Shown here in pieces: positions 50,709-60,700 of a DNA stretch of 64,000 bases. The stretch comes from Chondrosia reniformis. Lineage: Eukaryota; Porifera; Demospongiae; Chondrillida; Chondrillidae. Location: contig OX359194.1 in NCBI GenBank assembly GCA_947172415.1, positions 3,968,001 through 4,032,000 of the forward strand, written 5' to 3'. Positions within the stretch are counted from its first letter, which is position 1; each line of letters opens with the position of its first letter. The translations under genes were made by a program, and so were the position numbers. The notes under the pieces were generated by a model. The model was not told the origin of the DNA. It saw only the letters and a program-made list of their open reading frames with translations, and did not search any database.

Positions 50709-51717
50709 ATGCCAGACCATAAAACCACAAAGGTAGAGCTAACTACAAGAGGTAGTAGAATCCGAAGAGGTCAAAGTCTCTTGAGACTAAACCTTGTGGA
50801 ACCTTACTCGCGTGGTGTAGCCACCCTAACTGGGACTGTGGAGGAAGGTGTGAGAGCCCAGGGAAAGGAAGAGCTTCACCAAGTTCATGCTGGGACTGAA
50901 CAAAATGGTGAGCTGTTTACAGGCCCTGTTGAAACTCCCACACATGATTATCCCAGTCCCAGGACAAGTGGCAATGATCACCTGATGCAACTTTTAGGCA
51001 AAGCCAAAGATGCCTGTCTCTGAAAGAAACCTGGAGATTTTGTTGATTGAAAACCCTGTGGTACAGTGCGGTTCAACCATGTTGATACAGCACTGCTTCA
51101 GAAGGCCAATGATTGGGTGGAGAAAGAGTGGCAGGAAGGTCCTGGTCGGCCTGGCACCTGAAATGCCTGGTATACTCTGTGGCTATGGCTGTGAGGGGAA
51201 AAACAACCTACAAATCACAGCCATGCAACCAGGGAAGGAAATCAGACAATCCAAAGGGTAGTTAGAGACAGAGAGGTCACATAAGTGACAAGAAGGCCAA
51301 AGGCCTTTGGTTTAGAAGACTGCTTGCCTGGTTGGATGTGGAATGTTGGATGGCGTGTCAACAGAATAATAATCCTATGACCAAATGCCGGAAAGTTCTC
51401 CGAAGAAAGCTTAGGAGGGAGTTCCATTCATTAAACCTGAATGTGCTGATCAGAGCTCGGGAAGAGACACTGGAGAAACTCAGGGTCTGGACCCTACAAG
51501 AGCAAAGATGAGCTGAACGCAGGAAATTCCAGCAACAAAACCACCTTTGGAATACCCAAAGGAAGTTCCGGATGAATGGCAATGTTCCAACCTCCAATGA
51601 AGCTCCCTCAATTGAGGTAGTAAGAGACGTTTGGACAAAGATTGTAGGTACTGTTGGTAAGGTTAACAAAGACAACTCAGGGGTGAAAGAATGGCTGAAT
51701 GAAACCAAAAACTTCTG
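50709..51717 (+). pseudogene. R2-like copy B, N-terminal region (degraded)
   Basis: A frame from ATG 50709 runs to TGA 51021-51023 (MPDHKTTKVELTTRGSRIRR...). It has no recognised zinc finger or Myb motif. Another frame then holds VRFNHVDTALLQKANDWVEKE (about 51068-51130), with stops after it. From about 51290 a frame reads KAKGLWFRRLLAWLDVECW, CRKVLRRKLRREFHSL and EVVRDVWTKIVGTVGK, entering the start of copy A's ORF. The pieces show that one N-terminal ORF was broken by several stops and frameshifts. A TGA at 51715-51717 follows loss of about 20 bases relative to copy A. Confidence 0.65.
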
Positions 51718-52504
51718 AAGGTCCCAATAGCATTGATGAGACGAAACTGAGGAAAGCCTTGAAAAAGGCAAAAAGCTGGTCAGCCCCTGGGCCAGATGGC
51801 ATCCACACTTTTTGGTGGAAAGTAATCGCCTCTGCACAGTCAGCCTTGGCAGATGTACTACGGAGGGTGGTGAGCAGAGATCTGTCAGTCCCTGACTGGC
51901 TTACAAGGGGTGGCACTCTACTCATCCCCAAAAAGGGTGACCCGAAAAGTGCAGCCAACTACCGACCTATTGCATGCCTCAACACAATGTACAAGGCTGT
52001 CACAGCATACATTGCATCAGAACTACTCACTTAAACCTACACTAATGATCTTTTGCCTATGGCCCAAAGGGCCATGAGAAAAGGGAGGTGGGGCTGTGTG
52101 GACTGTCTACTGCTGGATCAAACAATCGGTCTAGATGCCAAAATTACTGGCAAGCCACTTAGTGAGGCATGGATCGCTTATGAGAAGGCATATGACAGAG
52201 TCCCTCACAATTGGGTGATGTAGGTGCTAAAAACCATCAAGGGCCAAGGTTGGATCCGGAGGACTATAGAGCTCTTCTCCAAACACTGGGAAACGTGCTT
52301 GAGTTGAGGATTGTGGGGAAGGTGGCTAGGAGCACCTCTGTTAAATATAACAGGGGACTCTTCCAAGGGGACTCCTTATCGCCACTCCTCTTTTGTCTGG
52401 CCCTAGCTCCATATCCCAAGTTCTTAACAGAACCAAGGGATATACCCTCTGGCATGATGGGGAAAGGAACACCATGTCAAACTTGTTGTACATGGATGAC
52501 ATGA
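51718..52504 (+). pseudogene. R2-like copy B, RT domain (inactive)
   Basis: APGPDGIHTFWWK, IPKKGDP, YEKAYDRVPH and QGDSLSPLLF correspond to copy A. Breaks include TAA at 52032-52034 (TAC in copy A), TAG at 52221-52223 (AAG in copy A), a 1-base loss near 52290, and another near 52409. The motif A catalytic Asp codon GAT of copy A is GCT (Ala) here at 52176-52178. Motif C (LLYMDD) survives at about 52486-52503, but the sequence then jumps into the region that follows about 720 bp later in copy A. Confidence 0.88.
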
Positions 52505-53397
52505 CAGATCCCTTACAAAATAGTGTAAGAGAATGGAGGCGAGTGGCACGTGAGCTCCGGGAGGCTCAGACTGAAAGGTTAAAAAGTAACCTAGCCGAAA
52601 AGTCTCACCAAGGCTCATACCACAGACAAGTCACAAATAGGGAGTCTTATGTGTTGCTTTCTGAGGGGAGACTCAGACCTCAAACTGAGGCTCTGATTCT
52701 TGCAGCCCAAGATGATGCGCTGCACACTAGGAGGTACCGATATAGGATTCTGAGGAATTCTAGCCTCCTAATATGCAGAGAATGTGGCAAGGCTATGGAA
52801 ACGGTCGAACACATACTAAACATGTGTGAGCGAAAGGGATTTTCTCTCTACAAAGAGAGGAATGACCGGGCAATACTGATAGTGTTGTGGAGATTGTTGA
52901 AAGAATATGGATTCCAGCAGGAAGAGCCCGGGTACAAACTAGAAGCAAAACCAGTCTATGAGAATAGGTCTGTCAAAATCTTGTGGGATCCAAGCATCCC
53001 TACAGATGAAGAAATGACAGAAAGAAGGCCAAATTTAGTGGTTGAGGATCGGCTATGTAAGTCCATCTACATTATTGAGATGTCAGTTCCTACTGACAGC
53101 AATATTAATGGAAGATGGCAAGAGAAGTTCCAAAAGTACCAGAAGTTGGCAGCTGATATGAGGAAACAATTTAGGGGCTACCGAATTAAGGTAGTCCCAA
53201 TGATAATTGGTGCTTTGGGGACAGTAAATACGCTCCTGGAAGACCTTAAGGGAATTCCAAAGCTGTCAAAAAGTGCAGTAGAAGTGATGAGAGCCATGCA
53301 GAGAACTGTTCTCAGTTGGGCTGTGAGGATATTGAGGCGACATCTATCAGTTGAGGGATTGGGACCTGGACGAGAAGTAGTCCTGTCCCAGTCCTAG
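52505..53397 (+). pseudogene. R2-like copy B, C-terminal zinc/endonuclease domain
   Basis: An open frame (part of 52393-53397) with DPLQNSVREWRRVAREL, then CRECGKAMETVEHILNMC (C-x2-C-x8-H-x4-C), RPNLVVED and IEMSVPTDS. In the nuclease signature, copy A's PD is PN here, so the first acidic residue is lost. The frame ends at TAG 53395-53397 and runs nine codons past copy A's stop. It is nearly identical to copy A outside these changes. Confidence 0.87.
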
Positions 53398-53639
53398 CCT
53401 GTCGACCTCTGGAAATCAGTGGTGGATTGGTGTATGGAGGTACTCCCTCCTATTATGATGGTCAACTTTGGCCCGATGTGCACCTGTCTGCTGCTGCCGG
53501 AAGGAGGCAAAGCCGAGGCTTCTGGCTAAAAACCGAAAGAAGGGAAACATAACTGACTGAGGGTTGTCCAAGCCAGATATTCCTTGCGTTATTAAACCAA
53601 GGCAAGAAATAACAGGGTTCTCCGTTAAGGCTTTTGTTT
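53398..53639 (+). other. 3' UTR of R2-like copy B
   Basis: Aligns with 2490-2755 of copy A. The hairpin is partly eroded. The boundary to the satellite follows AAGGCTTTTGTTT, with a short TCTAAATTATAAT tail before 13-mer sequence. Confidence 0.75.
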
Positions 53640-55270
53640 CTAAATTATAATGTAGGTACTGGTTGTATGTACTAGTTGTTAGTACTACTTTAACAAACTA
53701 GTTGTATGTACTTGTTGTATGTACTAGTTGTATGTGCTAATTGTATGGGCTAATTGTATGCAAAACTTGTATGTACTAGTTGTATGTACTTATATTTACT
53801 AGTTGTAGGTACTGGTTGTGTGTAGCAGTTGGATTTAGTAGTTGCATGTACTAATTGCATGTACTAGTTGCATGTTCTAGTTGTATGTTCTTTTACTAGT
53901 TTTACTAGGTATTAGGTAGGTATTAGTTGTGGTACTAGATACTTAGTAATCGGTTCAAGTTTTATGTACCAGTTGTATGTACTAGTTACTAGTTGTATAT
54001 AATAGATATATTTTCTAGTTATATGTACTTGTTGTATGAATTAAGTATATGGACTAGTTAATGGACTTGTTGTATGTACTACGTGAATGTACTAGTTGTA
54101 TGTACTAGTTCTATCTACTAGTTGTGTGTACTTTTTTTTGTTTATATGTTGTATGTACTAATACTTTTTATATTTACTAGTCGCAGGTAATAGTCGTGTA
54201 TACTAGTTGTATGTACTACTACTAGTTATATTTACTAGGTTTAGTTATTAGTTGTATGTATTACTTGTAATTAATTGTTGTATGTACTAGTTTTATATAC
54301 TAGATGTATTACTATTATTTAGTAGTAGATGTATGTACTCGTTACTAGCTGTATGTGCGAATTGTATGTTCTAGTTGTATGTACTAGTGCTAGTTTTACT
54401 TACTAGTCATAGGTACTAGTTGTATGTACCAGTTGTATGTACTGGTACCAGGAATATTTAATATTTGTAGGTACTATATGTATGTACTAGTTGTAAGTAC
54501 TAGATTTATGTTCCAGTTGTAGGTACTAGTTGCATGCACTAGTCATATGTACTAGTTTTATGTAATAGTTGTAGGTACTAGTTGTATGTACTAGTTATAT
54601 GGACTACTACATACAGTTAGTACATACAACTAGTACATACAACAAGTACATACAACTAATACATACAACTTCTAAATAACAAGTACAAACAATTAGTAAA
54701 TATAACTAGTTGTAGGTACTAATTATTTGTACTAATTGTATGTAATCGTTGTATGTACTAGTTGTATGTAGTAGTTGCATATAAAAGTTGTATGTACTAG
54801 TATTAGGGACCACTTGTATGTACTCGTTACTAGTTGCATGTACTATTTGTAAGGACTGGTTGCATGTATATACTGGTTGAATGTACTACTTGTATAGAGT
54901 AGTCATATGTACTAGTTATATGTACTTGTTGTGTGTACTAGGTATATATACTAGTTATATATATCTAATAGTTATATACTACTTGTATGTACTAGTTGTA
55001 TGTACTATTTGTATGTACTACTTGTAATAACTGATTGTATGTAATTTACTTCTTATATGTACCAGGAATAGTTACATTTTCACGTTGAAGAGCCTAAATG
55101 TACGCGCTAGTTGTATGAACTAGTTTTATGGACTAGCAGAATGTACTAGTTGTATGTAGTAGTTATATCTACTACTTGTATGAACTAGTTCATGTACTAG
55201 TTGTATGGACTAGTTGTATGTACTAGTACTAAGTTGATTTACTAGTTGTAGGTACAAGTTGTATGTACAG
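53640..55270 (+). repeat. 13-mer satellite, forward orientation, with short inverted patch
   Basis: TTGTATGTACTAG units. A reverse-orientation patch lies at about 54605-54710 (TACATACAACTAGTACATAC). The block from about 53960 to 55270 has a diverged partner at about 62050-62860, sharing AGATATATTTTCTA and CACGTTGAAGA-CCTAAA words. No gene. Confidence 0.92.
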
Positions 55271-56228
55271 ATGTAATGTAATTGAATGAAATCATGAAAT
55301 AAATTAAAGGCCCCAGCCTTTATGTCCCTTGAGTGCAAGTTACCAAATTGTCTCTCACCCTGTTGTTTATTCGAATGCATGCAAGCAACCGACGGTACTC
55401 CTAGCTCACACTCAAGGCAAGTCAAATCTGCGGTGATTATTGGCTGAGACCCCTGCATAAGACTGGCATTTTTGCTGATAATGGCATGCAGATGCATCAT
55501 CTTCAGTCTATACTAAGGTGTGAAAAGGTAATTGGAAGGCCATGCGTTTAACCTTATATGATCTGTAGAGACTATACTACTCTGTATGCAGCAGTTGAGA
55601 ATTTCCGTTTGGCTAAAGTCTTGTATCGTTTAATATACCTGATTGTGATTATTTTGGGAGTCATTTGCATCGGTATTATATTATATACCTCAATGTGATT
55701 ATCTTGGGAGTCACTTGCAACCGTGTATAAATTTGTAACTTGCACTGTGTAGTACTTGATTGTATTTAAACATGCTAAATATAGCACTCCTTATTCCTAC
55801 ACGTGAACAATTGCAAATAAAAATATATTAATATATATACTTGCATTCGTGTATAAATTTGTAACTTGCACTGTGTAGTTCTTGATTGTATTAATTATAT
55901 ATATATATATTATTATCTATGGTAAGTATACTTTTGCTGGGGCTAGCAATATACTGAGAGATTGACTATATGTACCGTATAAGCTTGCATGCAAGCATAT
56001 TTATCCAAATCCACCCCTACGTATCCAATTACATTCCTGCATACGTACGTACACACATGGATAGGTAAAAATATTGACAGAAAACAAAAGAAGGGATGGC
56101 GGAGCTTAAACTACCAAAGTTTTACTACGGTCGTCTAAACGAATTTATTTTATTTATTTTACATCAATATATAGCAACAATTCTGGCTTAAACTTAACAT
56201 GAACGTATACAAATACGCTTTATCTAAC
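55271..56228. other. Non-satellite block, left part, no recognised gene
   Basis: Ordinary AT-rich sequence. A minus-strand frame at 55210-55500 (96 codons, including TCLECELGVPSVACMHSNK) has no family I recognise. Local direct repeats occur: TGTGATTATTTTGGGAGTCA at about 55644 and a near copy at about 55695, and GTATAAATTTGTAACTTGCA at about 55726 and 55853. AT microsatellites lie near 55830 and 55900. AGGGATGGC at about 56093 recalls the fold-back motif, but without an arm. Confidence 0.5.
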
Positions 56229-56349
56229 CTTCGCTGCAACTCGCTTATTCCGTAGCTCCTTCTCGTAGGAGAGTGTCGACTTGTCATAGCCGTTCACGAA
56301 AGGGATGATCTTCTTTAGCAACGAAGTGGTGACGTTTTCGCAACATCAC
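56229..56349 (-). pseudogene. Possible coding remnant of unknown protein (about 39 codons)
   Basis: On the minus strand a frame reads ENVTTSLLKKIIPFV, NGYDKSTLSYEKEL, RNKRVAAKVR and then TAA. Base composition is visibly richer in G and C than the surroundings, and the residue mix looks protein-like. An in-frame TGA lies just upstream and no clean splice acceptor is visible. It could be the last exon of a gene or a transposase tail. I do not recognise the family. Confidence 0.25.
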
Positions 56350-56859
56350 AAGATTCACTAAATGTTTACGGGGCAACAAACGAGAAGTGTTGGTGACGCA
56401 CAAGAGAAACATCATAATACATCATCAGATTGCGCAATCGTAACATTGCATTCTTCATTATTATCTTGATTATTTTGCTCATTTAATTAAGCAAAACTTC
56501 GCCAGACGTTTCCTATGCACATGTACCAAAATATATGTTGGTTTCACAGTTATCTGACAAATTGAAAATTTTTATTCATATAACACATGGTTTGAATATA
56601 AATTTTCCATAGGTTTTCTATAGTCCTATGGCCTTTTATATACAGACTTATTCCTCCGTTTTCTAACAAACGGAGGCCTAAATAAGAAATCCCTTAATTT
56701 AATACGAGTTTTATACCCTATACTTTATGAAGATAAGCCCATTTTGTTTCTAGATCCTTTCTTGGAACTATATGAATTATTTAATTTTTTTCGGCTATAT
56801 ACATATATATATATATAATGTATAAACTAATAACAATAAACCACTAACATAATTTTATG
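56350..56859. other. Non-satellite sequence without recognised feature
   Basis: AT-rich sequence with an (AT)n run near 56802-56817. Only short frames are present. ACAAACGGAGGCCTAAATAAG and nearby inverted CCTCCGTTT words (about 56645-56680) form a small inverted repeat. Nothing else can be supported. Confidence 0.5.
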
Positions 56860-57246
56860 TCAATAAATAGAGTCATTGTCAAATAGTTCGGAGAGGCTGC
56901 ATTGGGCTGATCCCATGATTGCAGCAGTGTTGCCTCTTTGAATAGCAATAGATAGTTGTTGTATCAGGAACATATAAGAATTGTTTTCTTGGTTTCTGGA
57001 TCGTATTCTTCTGGCTAAGTCGGAGCAAAATTGAAGAGCCCCTTGTCCAAAGGCTCCAGATGTCACAACTGCGAATGGGAGGAAGATGTTTGATCTGGAG
57101 AGGAGGCTATATTTGGCCTTTTTCCTGAGCTCAGCTTGGTTGGCAACTGCTCTAGCCTCCCTTGTAGCATGTATGATGTGGGAGGCGGCAAAGGTATCCA
57201 CACATGTGGCATCCCAGATGAGGTTTAGGCCTGTCTTCCAGGGTGT
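56860..57246 (-). pseudogene. C-terminal fragment of an RT-type retroelement ORF (WDATCVDTF family)
   Basis: Reading leftward from about 57246: PWKTGLNLIWDATCVDTFAA, SHIIHATREARAVANQAELR, KKAKYSLL, FLPFAVVTSGAFGQGALQF, LARRIRSRNQE, QQLSIAIQRGNTAAIMG, with the stop at 56860-56862. The sequence signature W-D-x-T-x2-D-T-F, then A-x2-N-Q-A-E, K-Y, T-S-G-x-F-G and (S)-I-A-I-Q-R-G-N-x-A is, from my knowledge of invertebrate genomes, the C-terminus that follows RT domains in a widespread retroelement family. The paired acidic residues may be nuclease-like (inference). The RT part is missing; upstream the frame ends at an ATATT microsatellite. GTG at 57199-57201 is not a true start. Confidence 0.7.
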
Positions 57247-57300
57247 TATATTATTTAATTACATTATATTATATTATATTATATTATTTATTTATTTATT
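57247..57300. repeat. (TATAT)n / (TTTA)n microsatellite
   Basis: Repeats of ATTATATT and then ATTTATTTATTT abut the truncated end of the retroelement fragment. Confidence 0.8.
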
Positions 57301-57710
57301 TAGGTTACCTTAGTATATTGTAACTTGTAGTCTTGTATATATATATATATATCTGTCAAAAAATTGAGGACGTGCGGCTAGCTTTCGTTTTCCAGCTTAA
57401 ACTTAGCTTTCTCTTCCTTAGCGTAGAACATTGAACTAACAAAATGGACTTAAAAACCACCCTTACTAATACTGTGTAACGTAGAGCTTGCGCACAAACG
57501 TTTTCTACGATATATGGCCCTGAAAAATTGACGGCCAACAAGAGTCGATCGGAAATCGCTTAACTGGATATCTATAAGAACCAGCCAAGTAGTTCGAGTT
57601 TACTTAGGGTGTCTGGTGCCCCACGAGTTTTTTTAAACTCGAACTTCTTGTCTTCTTATTAATTTCTTTAAGTTTGTGCAACACTCCCAGCCTTTGCATG
57701 TGCTTCTTTT
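57301..57710. other. Non-satellite block, right part, no recognised gene
   Basis: Contains an (AT)n run at about 57337-57352 and a minus-strand frame (57356-57541, 61 codons) without recognisable domains. It ends where 13-mer satellite resumes. I see nothing else supportable. Confidence 0.5.
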
Positions 57711-60700
57711 ATGTAGTAGTTGCGTGTACTAGTTGTATCTAATACTTTTATGAACTAGTTGTGTGTAATTGTTTATTTACTAACTATATTTACTAGTTCT
57801 AGTTACTTGTTGTATGTACTAGTTGTATGTTCCAGTTGTATATACTAGTTGTATGTTCTAATTGTTTGGACTAATTGTATGAACTAGTTGTATGTACTCG
57901 ATACTAGTTGTGTGTACTAGTAGTGCGTACTAGTTATATGTACTAGTTTTACTTATTAGTTGTATGTACCAGTTGTATGTTCAAATTGTTTGTACTAGTT
58001 ATATGTACTAGTTGTATGTACTCAATACTAGTTTGTGTACTAGTTGTTTGTACAAGTTTTATTTAGTAGTTGTATGTACTAGTTATATGTACTAGTTGTC
58101 TGTACTAGTTATATGTACTAGTTGTATGTACTAGTTGCATGTACTATTTGTATGCACTATTTACATGTACTAGTAGTGTGTACTAGTTGTAATAACTAGT
58201 GGTATGTATTAGTTGTAGGTACTAGTTGTACGTTCTAGTACTAGTTATTCTAAGTACTAGGTAGGTACTAGTTGTGTGAACTAATTGAATGTACTAGTTG
58301 TTTGTACTGGTTGGATGTACTAGTTGTATGTGCTAGTATTAGTTATATTGAATAGTTGTAGGTACAAGTTGTATGTAGTAGTTGCATGTAGTAGTTGTAT
58401 GTACAAATTGCATATACTAGTTGCATGTAATAGTTGCATGTACTAGTTTTATGTGGGAGTTTTATGTTCACATTCTATGAACTAGCTGTATGTACTAATG
58501 CCTTGTTGGTGGTACTAGTTGTATGTATGAATTTTTTGTACTCTTTTTATATACTAGCTTCTAGTTGTATGTACTAATGGTAAGCACTGGTTGTGTGTAC
58601 GAGTTGTATATATTACATGTATGTCGTAGTTGTATGTACTAGTTGTATGAACTATTTATATATACTAGTTATATGTGTATGTACTAGTTATATGAACTAG
58701 TTATATGTAGTACTTGTGTGTACTAATGTTATGTACTAGGTGTATGTACTACTTGTTTGTACTAATGTCTTGTTGTTCGTACTAGTTGTAGTTGTATGTA
58801 TGAGTTTTAAGAACTCTTTTTATATAGTAGTTTAGTTGCATGTACTAGTTTCTAGTTGTATGGACTGGTTGTGTGTACTAGTTGTATATATTACTTGTAT
58901 GTCCTAGTTGCATGTACTAGTTGTATACACTATTTATATATACTAGTTGTAGGTTCTAGTACTCATTGTACTAGGTACTACGTGGGTTCTAGTTGTATGT
59001 ACTAGTTCAATGTACTAGTTCTATGTTCTAGTTTATGTTCTAGTTGCATACACTATTTATATGTACTAGTTACCTGTGTGTGAATTAGTTTTATGTAGCA
59101 GTTGTGTTTACTAGTAATATGTACTAGTTGTGTGTACTAGTTGTATGTACTAGTTGTATGTACTAGTTCTATGTACTAGTTGCATGTACTAGTTGTAGGC
59201 ACTATTTATATATGCGTGTTGAATGTACTGGTTGTAAGTACTAGCTGTATGTACTAGTTGTAATTACTAGTTGTACGTTCTAGTACCAGTTATACAAGGC
59301 ACTAGGTTGGTAATAGTTGTATGTACTAGTTGTATGGACTAGTTGTATGTACTAGTTGTTTGTACTAGTTGTATGCACTCGATACTTGTTGTATGTACTA
59401 GTTGTAAGTACTAGTTTTATGTACTCGATACTTGTTGTATTTACTAGTCGTAAGTACTAGTTGTGGGTTCTAGTACTAGTTGTACTAGGCACTAAATAGG
59501 TTCTAGTTGTATGTACTAGTTTAATATACTAATTGTATGTTCTAGTTTATGTTCTAGTTGTGTATACTGTTAATATGTACTAGTTACCTGTTTATTGACT
59601 AGTTTTATGTAATAGTTGTGTGTACTAGTTATATGTGTATATAATAAGTATATGTACTAGTTGTATGTACTAGTTGTTTGTACTATTTGCATGTACGAAT
59701 TGTATATACTTACAAGTTGTGTGTACTAGGTGTATGTAATAGTTATAGGTTCTAGTACTCGTTATAGTGGTTACTAGGTGGGTACAAATTGTATGTACTA
59801 GTTGTTTGTACAATTTGCATGTACGAAATGTATATACTTACAAGTTGTGTGTACTAGTACTAGTTATATTTATTAGTTGTAGGTACAAATTGTATGTAAT
59901 AGTTGTATGTAATAGTTTAATGTAATAGTTATATGTACTAGTTGTATGTACTACTTGTATGTATATATTACTTGTCTGTACTAGCTGTGTACTAGTTAAA
60001 TATACTAGTTTTATGTGGTACTTTTATGTTCACGTTCTATGAACTAGCTGTATGCACTAATGTCTTGTTGTTCGTACTAGTTGTATGTATGAGTTTAATG
60101 TACTCTTTTTATGTACTACTTTAGTTGCATATACTAGTATCTAGTTGTATGTACTAGTTGTATGCACTGGTTGTGTGTACTAGTTGTGTATACTACTTGT
60201 ATGTCCTAGTTGTATGTACTAGGTGTATGTACTATTTATATATACTAGTTAAATGTGTATGGTCTAGTTGTATATACTACTTGTTTGTACTATTTGGAAA
60301 TAATAGTTCTATAAACTAGCTGAATGTACTAGTTGTATATACCAGTTGTATGTCCTGGTTGTATGTACTAGTAACTAGTTGTAGGGTCTAGTTGTATGTA
60401 TAAGTTGTATCCACCAGTTGTATGCACTAGTGTTATGTACTGGTACTAGTTATATTTACTAGTTGTAAGAAATAGTTGTATGTACTAGTTGTTTGTACTA
60501 TTTATACACACTAGTTGTATATACTAGGTATATATACTAGGTATATGTACTAGGTAAATATAGTTATGTACCTCCTGTATGTACTAGTTGTATGTAATAT
60601 TTTTTTGTACTCGTTGTATGTACTAGTTGTATGTTCTATTTATATGGACTAGTTTTGTGTAGTGGTTGGATTAACTAGTAATATGTACTAGTTGTGTGTA

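Larger units (their letters stand above)
50700..53639 (+). mobile_element. R2-like non-LTR retrotransposon, copy B (5'-extended, internally deleted)
   Basis: Base 51620 onward aligns with base 1 of copy A, and the 3' ends coincide (AAGGCTTTTGTTT). Copy B adds about 0.9 kb of 5' sequence not visible for copy A. GTAGGTAC at 50692-50699 and 53652-53659 could be an 8-bp target duplication, but this word also occurs in the satellite. The internal RT-to-linker region is deleted. Confidence 0.87.
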
